NCBI GenBank assembly: GCA_015064735.1
Contig: SVRP01000005.1
Coordinates: forward strand, 41,834 to 105,833
Source of the DNA: Oscillospiraceae bacterium
GTDB lineage: Bacteria > Bacillota > Clostridia > Oscillospirales > CAG-272
Direction of reading: 5' to 3'
Length of the DNA: 64,000 nt
Below are positions 40,713 through 48,985 of this stretch, piece by piece. Within the stretch, counting starts at the first letter, position 1. Each line of letters opens with the position of its first letter. A program made the translations under genes and the position numbers. Below the pieces are notes generated by a model. That model did not search any database. It worked only from the letters and a program-made list of their open reading frames with translations, and was not told the DNA's origin.

Positions 40713-41316
40713 TTTCTTGCTCCTTTTGATTATCCTCAATGTTAAATTCTTTTCCTAACAAAAAGCCTTTATTTTTCATCCATTCGTCTATATGTTTGTC
40801 TAGTTCTTGTTCGGAATTCCAAAGGTCATTAAATTTTTTCGTTATATTGTTTGATTCATTATTAGGGGTTGCTACTATAACTTGAAAATTTTTCACTTTT
40901 TCCGCATAAGGAATAATTTTTTCATTTATTAGGTTTTGTAATTTTTCGTCTTTTAAAAAAGAACCTTGGTAATATTCTTTGAGTTCTCTATACAAAATGC
41001 TATTTCTATTATAGGAAATGTTAGTAAGGCGTATCGATGCCCGATGGTCGAGTTTTTTATCTTCTTCCAACACAAAGTCAGCTATAGAAGGCAAACAATA
41101 AGCATGTATTATTCTCTCGGGGGTTTTCCTTTTTTCCAATTGATATCCAATTATCGATGTTACAATTACGATAACTACACTACCTAAAACAGCCAAGGAA
41201 ATATCCTTAATATACGGATTATCTATACACGGAACATATCCGAATATGCTATATGAAGTTAGAGAAACGATTCCAATTATGATAGACCAAACTAAAACTA
41301 CTTTATTATATTTCAT
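40705..41316 (-). CDS. two-TM membrane protein in the defence operon
   Basis: A 203-residue protein with two N-terminal membrane helices (residues 7-27 and 38-60, separated by a short CIDNPYIKD loop) and a charged cytoplasmic domain of about 140 residues rich in Asn, Lys and Glu. No known domain is recognised. It overlaps DUF4391 by 11 bp and Mod by 8 bp. A membrane partner in such an operon suggests an effector or sensor of membrane-damage type, which is speculation. Confidence 0.7.
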   Translation of the reverse strand: MKYNKVVLVWSIIIGIVSLTSYSIFGYVPCIDNPYIKDISLAVLGSVVIVIVTSIIGYQLEKRKTPERIIHAYCLPSIADFVLEEDKKLDHRASIRLTNISYNRNSILYRELKEYYQGSFLKDEKLQNLINEKIIPYAEKVKNFQVIVATPNNESNNITKKFNDLWNSEQELDKHIDEWMKNKGFLLGKEFNIEDNQKEQENG

Positions 41317-41941
41317 CTGACTTCAAAAACCTTTCCCTTTCCACTTTATATTCTTTCAACCTTGCGTTATACTCAAACCTCTTTTTCGACTGTGTCTCGT
41401 GTGCGATGGCAGAGGTTGTCTTGCCAATCTGAAAGTCGAGCTTTGCAAGCATATTGTATCGCTTGACATATTCCTCTACGCTCTCGCTCTCAAAGGGTGG
41501 GTATGCAAGGAATTTGGACAAGATGTATTTGTACATTTCGGGAACGCTACTCACAAGAGGAACATCGTGGTCGTCCTCGTTCTCCCAGTTTGTCTGCCAA
41601 TACTTGCCCTTTTGCGTACCGAGCTTGTAGGATATCATTGAGAGCTCGTAGTCCTCGTGCTTTACATTGAACAGCGTGTGGAGCTTGATGCTCTTGTCAA
41701 GCTCTTTGATAAAGGTCTCGGGAACATATCGCTCTTTTACGGTTATCTCAAAGACATAAATCTCCTTGATTGCCTTGTCCGCATCGCAATAAAGTGTGGT
41801 GGGAGACAGAACATTTTTGAGCACGATGCTCTCAATCATCGTTCCATCTTTTTTTGCTTCTTTGCTTGCAGACATCTGTTTATAAAGGTCTGTTATTTTG
41901 AATTTTCTATCGACTACTGTTTTGGAACTGAAGTTAAACAT
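41306..41941 (-). CDS. DUF4391-domain protein
   Basis: A 211-residue protein matching the DUF4391 layout: an N-terminal beta strand block (IESIVLKNVLSPTTLYC), EIYVFEITVKERY and the LDKSIKLHTLFNV segment, then a coiled-coil-like C-terminus. I recall such genes sitting next to helicases and methyltransferases, but the role is unknown. The ATG at 41941 has no purine-rich ribosome binding site: a C-rich repeat (CCCCTAACCCCTC on the minus strand) sits directly before it. Translation may be weak, coupled, or disturbed by the inserted upstream cassette. Confidence 0.75.
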   Translation of the reverse strand: MFNFSSKTVVDRKFKITDLYKQMSASKEAKKDGTMIESIVLKNVLSPTTLYCDADKAIKEIYVFEITVKERYVPETFIKELDKSIKLHTLFNVKHEDYELSMISYKLGTQKGKYWQTNWENEDDHDVPLVSSVPEMYKYILSKFLAYPPFESESVEEYVKRYNMLAKLDFQIGKTTSAIAHETQSKKRFEYNARLKEYKVERERFLKSDEI

Positions 41942-41979
41942 ATTGAGGGGTTAGGGGTAAGGATTTAGGGGACAGATTT

Positions 41980-42354
41980 TTAACCTTTAAATCCAACCTC
42001 TTTTTCTCCAATCTTTTTAATAATTGAATGTATCATTTTTCCTATTTCGTCACAAAGAGCAATTATAGAAGTTACATCTTCAACGTAACCAAGCATTTGG
42101 CATATCTCAAGTTGAGTAATAAGTTCTGCCTTGGAACCGTTGGCTATATGCAAAAAATGTATGTACTCTTTGGAAGAATTTCTTTCATATCCCTCAGCAA
42201 TGTTCGAGGGAATAGAAACAACGCTTCGTCGCATTTGGTCGGCTAATGCATATTTTTCTTCTTTCGGCAAAAGCGCAATGACAGAATAAGTTTTCTTAAC
42301 AAGTTCCATCGCCTTTTGCCATACTATTAAATCTCGATAGCTATTTAGCTTCAT
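41980..42354 (-). CDS. four-helix-bundle protein (S23/IVS family)
   Basis: A 124-residue helical protein of the four-helix-bundle group known from rRNA intervening sequences and as Avd-like proteins. Key strings are YRDLIVWQKAMELVKKTY, QMRRSVVSIPSNIAEGYER and the SKAELITQLEI helix. The ATG at 42354 follows GGAGTTAG. GGAGTTAGGATAC-type repeats flank it on both sides, in inverted sense, and it separates DUF4391 from its helicase partner, as if inserted in the operon. Not obviously part of the defence function. Confidence 0.85.
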   Translation of the reverse strand: MKLNSYRDLIVWQKAMELVKKTYSVIALLPKEEKYALADQMRRSVVSIPSNIAEGYERNSSKEYIHFLHIANGSKAELITQLEICQMLGYVEDVTSIIALCDEIGKMIHSIIKKIGEKEVGFKG

Positions 42355-42355
42355 C

Positions 42356-42413
42356 ACTAACTCCTATTCCCTGCATCCTAACTCCTGTATCCTAACTCCT
42401 GTATCCTAACTCC
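42356..42413 (-). repeat. tandem GGAGTTAGGATAC repeats before the four-helix gene
   Basis: Minus strand: three copies of the 14-bp period AGGAGTTAGGATAC (last copies degenerate: ..GATGC, ..GGAATAGGAGTTAG) between the helicase stop and the four-helix start. A related C-rich mirror (CCCCTAAATCC, CCCCTAACCCC) follows the four-helix stop at 41942-41979. Confidence 0.7.
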
Positions 42414-45400
42414 TCACTTCACAACAATAAATGTAATGAGTTCAAAGTCGTCAAGACCGCCGATTATGCCGCCGAAGAGCACATCAGAGCCGAGATTGAA
42501 GAGTGAGTCAAGGTCGTTGGATTCTTTGACATCGATAATAGACTCAATGGTGCTATCAAGAAGTCTTGAATACTTGTCCATTTTGTATCCATCCTTGGTC
42601 TCTCGATTGAAGGCACGGCAGAGGTCTGCGATAGGCTCATGCTCGTGCTTCGATGTCTTACGAATGACATCGAGTATCTTCTTGACTTCCATGTGGTTAT
42701 GGACGACGGTGCCGTCCTCTTTGATATAAACAAGATAATACGGATGCAATCGGTTCTGCTTGCCGATATTGACCTCGGGATTGCGATTCTTGAGAACATA
42801 GATAACGCCCTTGGGGATGCCTGCTTCATCGTCGTGTCTGACAACAGAATACAGACCGTTTGCCACATTCTTGGGCTCTCCGTGTTCTTTGATATAGGCT
42901 ACCATATCCATACGAAATTCATTGAGACCGAGGTCGGTGATGGCAATACTGCCGTCCACATCTTCGAGGTCTTGTAATTCTCCGTCTTGGAGCTTCTTTA
43001 ACTGCTCCTTGCGGTAGTCGAGGTCAGCTTGCTCGCTTGTCAGCAGGTTATCGTCACCCGTGGCGGTTGCATCGACAAGAGCCATACGACCTTCTACGCG
43101 AGCGTTAAGGTTGATGTACTCATCAAGAGATACGTTCGGCCAAAAGTTGACGAGCTGAATGGAATCGTTTCGGCTTCCGATACGGTCGATACGACCAAAT
43201 CTCTGCACAATGCGCACAGGGTTCCAATGGATATCGTAGTTAATACAGATATCGCAGTCTTGCAGGTTCTGACCCTCGGACACACAGTCGGTTGCAATCA
43301 GCAAGTCGATATTTGTATTTCTGTCCTCGGGGTATGTTTGCTCGCGCTCCTTTGAGAGGGGAGAGAACAGGGTCAGAAGTCGGTCGGTATCCTTGCTTCC
43401 GTCTACGGTAGCGGTATTTCCGCTCTGCGCGCCTTGGATTCGTGCGGTGTTGATGCCGTACTTGTCCTTCATTCTCTTGCTCAAGCACTCATACAGATAG
43501 TTTGTGGTATCTGCAAATGCAGAGAAGATAAGCACCTTGCGGTTGCCCTCATTGAAAGGATTCTCGATTTTGCGCTCAATCACTTCAATCAGCTTTTGCA
43601 ATTTCAAGTCCTTTTCGGGAGTGACAAAAGCCATGATATCGTGAAGAATCTCAAGGGTATCAATATCTTTTTTGAGGTCTTTCTTCCACGAGCGCAAATC
43701 CATATCGGCAAAGTCAATTTTGACCTTACCGAGGGTGCTATCGGATGTAAGGTCGAAATCGTCGTTGTCAAAGTCATCCTCGGGAATCTGACTGAATTCC
43801 ATCTGCTTTGAAGTGTAGCGGTTCTTTTCGTACTCAAGAATGGAATTGTAGGTGTTTAGGTTGACCTCTTTGACCTTATTGACGGTAATACGGAAGGAAT
43901 CAACGCAGGACTCAAGACGCTTGAGCATGTTTATCGTCATCAGTCTTTGGAGTGAACGTTCACGATTTGACTGCTTCAGCGTCGATGCGCCAACCTTGGT
44001 ATCGTACATTTCCTCGTACTTGGAAAGCTTGGATTTTTGAATGTAATTCATAGGTGCATAGACACCCATGGTAAGACCCATAAGGGTATTGAAAATGTCG
44101 TTGTATTCGAGGGTATCTTCCTTCTCGGCAATGTCACAGTAATACGAGAGCGGTTTTCTTCTCGTGGGGAATTTGCCTATCTCGGAAGTATCGTAATACT
44201 TGGTGATGTGTTTACGGCTTCGGGCAATGGTAACGTTGTCAAGCAGAATGGAGAAGTCAATGTCAATCATCGACATAAGGTCTGCCGCCTTGCGTTCCTC
44301 GCGAGGAAGTTTCGACCACTCGTTGAATGCCTTTTGCGCGTTTGCCAAGACGACCTCGACAGTCTTTGAGGTTTCAAGGCGCTCGTTGAAGGTTGCATAG
44401 TCATCGCCGTATGCCAAAGCAAGCTGATTTTTGAGGTCGGCAAAGCGGTTGTTGACAGGTGTTGCAGAAAGCATGAGAACCTTTGTCTTCACTCCGCTCT
44501 TGAGAACCTTTTCAAGAAGAAAATCGTATCTTGTCTCGCGGTCTCGGAAGCTGTTCGCGTTTCTGAAATTATGGGACTCATCGATGACGATAAGGTCATA
44601 GTTATCCCAGTTGAACTGCGCCAAATCGTGACCGTTGGAGAAGCCCTTCTTTCTGCCAAGGTCGGTGTGATAGAGCACATCAAAGTGGATTCTGTCCTTG
44701 TAGAAAAGATTGGTTCTTACGTTGTCTCTGTATTTGTTCCAGTTGTTAGCAAGTTTCTTGGGGGTAAGCACAAGGATATTCTTGTTTCGCGAAGAGTAAT
44801 ACTTCATAACCGCCAAGGCGGTAAAGGTCTTACCAAGGCCGACACTATCTGCAAGAATACAGCCGTTATATTTTTCAAGCTTTTGAATGATGCCCACAGC
44901 ACCATCTCTCTGGAAGTGATAGAGCTTCTGCCAAATCAAAGAATTTTTGTAACCGGTACCCTCGTTGGGCATGAAGTCCTCGGACATAATATCGTCGAGG
45001 AATTCACTAAAAATATTATACAGAGTTACAAAGTAGATAAACTCGGGAGAATTATCTACATAGGCTGAAGAGATATAGTCAACAATTGCTTGAGTGACAT
45101 CCTCGACCTTGTTATCGTCATTCCAAACATTCTTGAACTGATTGAAAAAGAACTTTGCATAGCTCGGGGCATCATTCTTGATGATACCTTGATAGAGCAT
45201 GTTGTTCTTCTCATATCCAAGGTCGACGGAAGTAAAGCCCTTGATGGGCGTATATGTAACCTTTTTGTCGTCGTTTTCAAGATAGATGAAATTCTGCAAT
45301 TCGCTCTCGGTGATATTGGACTTGAAGCGCACCTTCTGACGAATCCACTCTGCACATTCGCGTGCAATTACCTTTTGGGTGAGTTGATTGCGCAGACGAA

Positions 45401-45677
45401 TCTCAAATTCTGTTCCGTAGAGGGAGTGTTCCATCATTCTTTGAGGGATGTAGTACTCTCTCTTTTCTTTTTTGATATTATCCTTGATACCCTTGTTTAC
45501 AAAGGTGGGGGACGGGAAAATAAATTCTAAATCTTCGATAGACGAAAGTTCTTCCTTGAGAGCTTCAAATGCATAGATAGAGAAATACGATGCAACCATT
45601 TTGAGCTTTGCACCATGGGTTATTTCTTTTTGCAAGTCGTCGCCCAAAAGCTTGGACTTATTGTCAATCAGTTCCAT
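42414..45677 (-). CDS. SNF2/DEAD-type helicase of defence operon
   Basis: A 1087-residue SF2 helicase with a long N-terminal region. The N-terminal 170 residues (YFSIYAFEALKEELSSIEDL, then GTEFEIRLRNQL) resemble the PLD-like start of SNF2-type defence helicases, but no HKD nuclease motif is evident. Walker A is ADSVGLGKT near residue 280, Walker B DESHNFRN near 367, and motif VI QRFGRIDRIGS near 829. The start is the ATG at 45677, after AAGGAGAG, rather than an upstream TTG. First gene of the seven-gene operon. Confidence 0.88.
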   Translation of the reverse strand: MELIDNKSKLLGDDLQKEITHGAKLKMVASYFSIYAFEALKEELSSIEDLEFIFPSPTFVNKGIKDNIKKEKREYYIPQRMMEHSLYGTEFEIRLRNQLTQKVIARECAEWIRQKVRFKSNITESELQNFIYLENDDKKVTYTPIKGFTSVDLGYEKNNMLYQGIIKNDAPSYAKFFFNQFKNVWNDDNKVEDVTQAIVDYISSAYVDNSPEFIYFVTLYNIFSEFLDDIMSEDFMPNEGTGYKNSLIWQKLYHFQRDGAVGIIQKLEKYNGCILADSVGLGKTFTALAVMKYYSSRNKNILVLTPKKLANNWNKYRDNVRTNLFYKDRIHFDVLYHTDLGRKKGFSNGHDLAQFNWDNYDLIVIDESHNFRNANSFRDRETRYDFLLEKVLKSGVKTKVLMLSATPVNNRFADLKNQLALAYGDDYATFNERLETSKTVEVVLANAQKAFNEWSKLPREERKAADLMSMIDIDFSILLDNVTIARSRKHITKYYDTSEIGKFPTRRKPLSYYCDIAEKEDTLEYNDIFNTLMGLTMGVYAPMNYIQKSKLSKYEEMYDTKVGASTLKQSNRERSLQRLMTINMLKRLESCVDSFRITVNKVKEVNLNTYNSILEYEKNRYTSKQMEFSQIPEDDFDNDDFDLTSDSTLGKVKIDFADMDLRSWKKDLKKDIDTLEILHDIMAFVTPEKDLKLQKLIEVIERKIENPFNEGNRKVLIFSAFADTTNYLYECLSKRMKDKYGINTARIQGAQSGNTATVDGSKDTDRLLTLFSPLSKEREQTYPEDRNTNIDLLIATDCVSEGQNLQDCDICINYDIHWNPVRIVQRFGRIDRIGSRNDSIQLVNFWPNVSLDEYINLNARVEGRMALVDATATGDDNLLTSEQADLDYRKEQLKKLQDGELQDLEDVDGSIAITDLGLNEFRMDMVAYIKEHGEPKNVANGLYSVVRHDDEAGIPKGVIYVLKNRNPEVNIGKQNRLHPYYLVYIKEDGTVVHNHMEVKKILDVIRKTSKHEHEPIADLCRAFNRETKDGYKMDKYSRLLDSTIESIIDVKESNDLDSLFNLGSDVLFGGIIGGLDDFELITFIVVK

Positions 45678-45715
45678 TTGGCTCTCCTTCAACAAAAAAT
45701 AATTATACAGAATAT

Positions 45716-45744
45716 ATTATATCACAAAAAAATACAAAAAGCAA
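45716..45744 (-). promoter_or_regulatory. promoter of the defence operon
   Basis: Minus strand TTGCTT (45744-45739), 17 bp, TATAAT (45721-45716). Confidence 0.6.
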
Positions 45745-45760
45745 CAATCAAATAAAAAGG

Positions 45761-45790
45761 ATTGAAAAACAAAGTTCAATATGTTACAAT
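45761..45790 (+). promoter_or_regulatory. promoter of the WYL regulator with operator-like dyad
   Basis: TTGAAA (45762-45767), 17 bp, TACAAT (45785-45790). ATTGAA and TTCAAT (45761-45780) form a dyad over the -35 and spacer, a fitting place for autorepression. The transcript would start near 45797, which supports the GTG start at 45816. Confidence 0.6.
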
Positions 45791-45815
45791 AATATCATGG
45801 AAAGGCGGTGATTTC

Positions 45816-46922
45816 GTGTCAAAAAATTATAAAAACTGTGGTCGCAAGCCAAATCAGCGGATGAAGGCGTATTTGCTGTTGCAATATCTTTTGCGCAATA
45901 CCGATGACGAGCATGCGATCCCCATGGCTGATCTTGAAACATATTTGCAGGATGTATGCGGTATTGATGCCGAGCGCCGCTCGATTTACAAGGACATTCA
46001 CGAAATCAATATTGCCAATTTGATGTTAGATGAGACGCCTTATTCTGAAGCGGAAGAAGCTTTGGCAGAGGATGAAGATCTCGCGCTGATTCGATACAAT
46101 AACAGCAAGAAAAACAGCGGTTATTATATATGCGATCAACGCCGCTCCCTCTCGTTCGAGGATGCTCGCCTCTTGTCCGAGTGCGTTTATGCGGCAAGAT
46201 TTATCCCTCAAAAGGATAAAAAGCACTTTATCGAATTGATCTCCGAATCTTTGAGTGAACACCAAGCCGCGCGACTAGATCATGATGTTGTTCTCTTGGA
46301 TGCGCAAAGCACCATAAACTCCTACTCCCTCCGCAACATTGATAAAATCAAAGAAGCCCTCTCGGGGAAAGGATGCAAAATCCAATTTCAATATCTAAAG
46401 CATGAGCTTCAGAATGCAAAGCCGAAGCTGACCGAGCGGAGAGGGGGCGCGTCTTACGTTGTCAGCCCATACGCCATGATGATCGAAAACGGCAATTATT
46501 ATTTGCGAGCCATCGACGAGCACTCCAAAAGCAAAAAAATGAAAATGTATAGAATTGATCGCATGCGGAAGATAAAACTATCGCAAGAGACGAGAACCGA
46601 AACCAAGGATAGCAAATCCTTGGATATGCGAAACTATGCACGTCGCGTATTTTTCATGTTTGAAGGAACGTCCGAGCGCGTGACCATTCGTTTTGTCAAT
46701 TCTTCCTTGGATGCGGCGGTTGATCGCTTTGGTGTAGAAGATGTGATATACAGTCAAATTGACGATACACATTTCACCATAACCGCCACAGTTGACGTCA
46801 GCGAAGCATTCTACGGCTGGCTTTGTGGCTTCGGCAGGAAAGCAAAGATACTTTCGCCCAGTTGGGTGGCAAAGGGCTTTTCAGCTCACATCCAAAAGAT
46901 TGCAGAGATGTATCAAAGTTGA
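45816..46922 (+). CDS. WYL-domain transcriptional regulator
   Basis: A 368-residue regulator: an N-terminal winged helix of HTH_11 type (AERRSIYKDIHEI as recognition part) and a WYL ligand-binding domain (YVVSPYAMMIENGNYYLRAID), followed by a WCX-like C-terminal extension. The GTG at 45816 fits AAGGCGGTG and the promoter. Divergent from the defence operon, it resembles WYL repressors such as BrxR and CapW that guard anti-phage systems, and probably senses nucleic acid or nucleotide signals. Repression of the operon is inferred. Confidence 0.85.
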   Translation: MSKNYKNCGRKPNQRMKAYLLLQYLLRNTDDEHAIPMADLETYLQDVCGIDAERRSIYKDIHEINIANLMLDETPYSEAEEALAEDEDLALIRYNNSKKNSGYYICDQRRSLSFEDARLLSECVYAARFIPQKDKKHFIELISESLSEHQAARLDHDVVLLDAQSTINSYSLRNIDKIKEALSGKGCKIQFQYLKHELQNAKPKLTERRGGASYVVSPYAMMIENGNYYLRAIDEHSKSKKMKMYRIDRMRKIKLSQETRTETKDSKSLDMRNYARRVFFMFEGTSERVTIRFVNSSLDAAVDRFGVEDVIYSQIDDTHFTITATVDVSEAFYGWLCGFGRKAKILSPSWVAKGFSAHIQKIAEMYQS

Positions 46923-46934
46923 TTCAAAGATGAT

Positions 46935-46972
46935 AAAAGGAGCAAGAAACTTGATGGTTTCTTGCTCCTTTT
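46935..46972. terminator. bidirectional terminator between WYL and integrase genes
   Basis: AAAAGGAGCAAGAAAC and complement, a perfect 16-bp stem with a 6-nt loop. Confidence 0.9.
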
Positions 46973-46987
46973 CGTTGTATACTTGAT

Positions 46988-48148
46988 TCAATCCAAAAGG
47001 CATGTCACTCGGCTGATATCCTTTTCGAACAAATGTACGTAAATATCGTATGTTATTTTTACCGTAGAATGTCCGAGAAGCTCACTGACTATTTTAACAT
47101 CCACGCCTTTGGCAAACAGCATACTTGCAAAGGTATGACGTAAAGCATGGATACCGTAATCTCCTTTTATACCTGCATTATTCAATACAGCATGAAATGA
47201 ACGCTCAAAATTGCTCGGTAATACAGGATTATGTTTGCTGTTGACGATCACATACGGTGTATCATTGTTTTCTCTCAAAGCGATCAGTGCTTCTTCTGCG
47301 GAGCGGTTCATCGGTATAACTCTGTTTCCGCTTGCTGTCTTTGTGCTGTTCTGAGTTTGTATTTCGTAACCGCCTATCTTATTCCCTTCCGCATCTCTCC
47401 TTTTGGAAAGTACGTTGTTTTTGTTTATTGTGATAGTACGTTTTTCAAAATCAACATCAGACCACCGAAGCGAAAGTGCTTCACCCATACGCATACCCGT
47501 ATTCAGAATAAGTAAATATGCATATCTATAGCAACACAGCGCTTTTCCATCAGGTTCATTCTTCATTAGCTCATGTTTCAAGATTTCAACATCATCAACC
47601 GATAGGGCTGATATCTGCTTTGTACGCTCATTTTGAGAGGGCAATATAATTCCAAGGCAGGGATTCTTAATAACGACGCCGTCAATTAAAGCATGCTTAT
47701 AACAAGAGTTAAGAGCAACATACACCTTTTTTACACTGGAGTAGGAAAGCTTTTCTCTCTTATACAGTTGATTGATGAGCGCTTGTATTTGGTCTCTTGC
47801 CACTTTGTCGATTTTCAATCCGCCAATATGTGGAAAGATATGATTTGTAACAGTACTTTCCAAACGGTCATAGCTTAGCGGCTTTAATTTGTTGTATTGG
47901 TACTCACGCATCCACATAGAAAAATACGCCTGTACGGTATCATTGCTTGGCATATGCTTTTCTGCAAAATCTTCGCTTTTCTTGAATTCTTTCAGTTTCT
48001 TTTTGACTATTGCCTCATTCTTTCCAGAAAATTGTTTGATGTTTGGCTTTCCGTCGGGTCGCGTTCCGAGACTTATCTTGGCAACCCACTTATTCTCTGC
48101 CACTTGAAATATTGATCCCTCTCCATTTTTCTTTCTTGTTCCACTCAT
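46988..48148 (-). CDS. tyrosine recombinase/integrase
   Basis: A 386-residue phage-type integrase. The N-terminal arm-binding domain (GEGSIFQVAENKWVAKISLG) and a SAM-like core-binding domain precede the catalytic domain: Arg in NTGMRMGEALSLRW near residue 219, HALRHTFASML near 336, LLGHS, and the nucleophile Tyr in ITYDIYVHLF near 369. All catalytic residues are present. AAAGGA precedes the ATG. It lies 110 bp from the intact tRNA-Cys, and the core site is the 72-bp repeat. No excisionase is recognised nearby. Confidence 0.95.
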   Translation of the reverse strand: MSGTRKKNGEGSIFQVAENKWVAKISLGTRPDGKPNIKQFSGKNEAIVKKKLKEFKKSEDFAEKHMPSNDTVQAYFSMWMREYQYNKLKPLSYDRLESTVTNHIFPHIGGLKIDKVARDQIQALINQLYKREKLSYSSVKKVYVALNSCYKHALIDGVVIKNPCLGIILPSQNERTKQISALSVDDVEILKHELMKNEPDGKALCCYRYAYLLILNTGMRMGEALSLRWSDVDFEKRTITINKNNVLSKRRDAEGNKIGGYEIQTQNSTKTASGNRVIPMNRSAEEALIALRENNDTPYVIVNSKHNPVLPSNFERSFHAVLNNAGIKGDYGIHALRHTFASMLFAKGVDVKIVSELLGHSTVKITYDIYVHLFEKDISRVTCLLD

Positions 48149-48172
48149 TTTTTAGTTTCCTTTCTGATTCTG

Positions 48173-48194
48173 GAAACCAATTTGGAAACCAATT
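48173..48194 (+). repeat. right arm-type integrase site
   Basis: GAAACCAATTTG followed by GAAACCAATT, a 12-bp tandem matching 32203-32224 with one base change, between integrase start and tRNA. Confidence 0.7.
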
Positions 48195-48257
48195 GCATTT
48201 ATGAAAGTAAAAAGAAAAACCAGTAGAAACCTCAAATACAAGGTATCTACTGGCTTT

Positions 48258-48334
<77 letters not shown>

Positions 48335-48417
48335 TTTCACTGCTGGGGCTCTGCTTTAAAGGCAGGGCTACAGCTATTATATTAACAGAATACCGTAGGT
48401 ATTCCGGTTAGCTAAAA

Positions 48418-48450
48418 CAAACGGGCACGCTTTGTACCGTGCCCGTTTTT
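48418..48450. terminator. terminator between tRNA-Gly and tRNA-Cys
   Basis: AACGGGCACG and CGTGCCCGTT form a 10-bp stem with an 8-nt loop and a T-run. A second hairpin (GAATACC-gta-GGTATTC) lies at 48390-48406; the rest of 48335-48417 shows nothing more. Confidence 0.75.
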
Positions 48451-48451
48451 C

Positions 48452-48527
48452 TGGAGCGGATTACGGGGATCGAACCCGCCACCTCGACCTTGGCAAGGTC
48501 GCGCTCTACCAAATGAGCTAAATCCGC
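48452..48527 (-). tRNA. tRNA-Gly (GCC)
   Basis: Minus strand cloverleaf, anticodon stem CGACC/GGTCG with loop TTGCCAA (GCC), T arm with GTTCGATC, encoded CCA. Confidence 0.97.
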
Positions 48528-48533
48528 AGATGG

Positions 48534-48609
48534 TGGTGCCTCCGGTCGGAATCGAACCAACGACACGGGGATTTTCAGTCCCCTGCTCTACCAACTGAGC
48601 TACAGAGGC
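48534..48609 (-). tRNA. tRNA-Phe (GAA)
   Basis: Minus strand, anticodon stem GGGGA/TCCCC with loop CTGAAAA (GAA), encoded CCA, 76 nt. Confidence 0.97.
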
Positions 48610-48632
48610 ATACAGCAAGGGCTGTACCAAAT

Positions 48633-48709
48633 TGGCGACCCGGATGGGACTCGAACCCACGACCTCTAGCGTGACAGGCTAGCGTTCTAACCAACTGAAC
48701 TACCGGGCC
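48633..48709 (-). tRNA. tRNA-Asp (GTC)
   Basis: Minus strand, anticodon stem CTAGC/GCTAG with loop CTGTCAC (GTC), encoded CCA, 77 nt. Confidence 0.97.
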
Positions 48710-48718
48710 AAAAAAATA

Positions 48719-48794
48719 TGGTGGGAACAATAGGGCTCGAACCTATGACCCTCTGCTTGTAAGGCAGATGCTCTCCCAACTGAGCTATGCTCCC
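48719..48794 (-). tRNA. tRNA-Val (TAC)
   Basis: Minus strand, anticodon stem TCTGC/GCAGA with loop CTTACAA (TAC), encoded CCA. First tRNA of the cluster. Confidence 0.97.
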
Positions 48795-48824
48795 ATTTAT
48801 TGTCTTCCTTGCGGCGACTTTGAC

Positions 48825-48853
48825 ATTATATCACAGTCTCTTTTCTTTGTCAA
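48825..48853 (-). promoter_or_regulatory. promoter of the tRNA cluster
   Basis: Minus strand TTGACA (48853-48848), 17 bp, TATAAT (48830-48825): a consensus promoter for Val-Asp-Phe-Gly. Confidence 0.85.
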
Positions 48854-48985
48854 GCCTTTTTTGAAAAAATTTTAAAAATATTTTTTAAATTTCATTTTCA
48901 CAGGCTTTCCTTCACTGCGCAGACAATTATACCATATTACTTTCCGATTGTCAATACCCTTTTACTATAAATTTTTCGTTTTTTT

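Noticed and set aside
42356..42413. Short tandem repeats as a CRISPR remnant
   Set aside because: Period is 14 bp, with no spacers and no cas genes.
34494..45677. Labelling the operon as BREX or DISARM
   Set aside because: No PglZ, BrxL, BrxC, DrmA or DrmB-like protein is present; only the helicase and methyltransferase are loosely alike.
32519..48148. Element as a prophage or self-transmissible ICE
   Set aside because: No capsid, tail, portal, relaxase, coupling or type IV secretion genes are seen.
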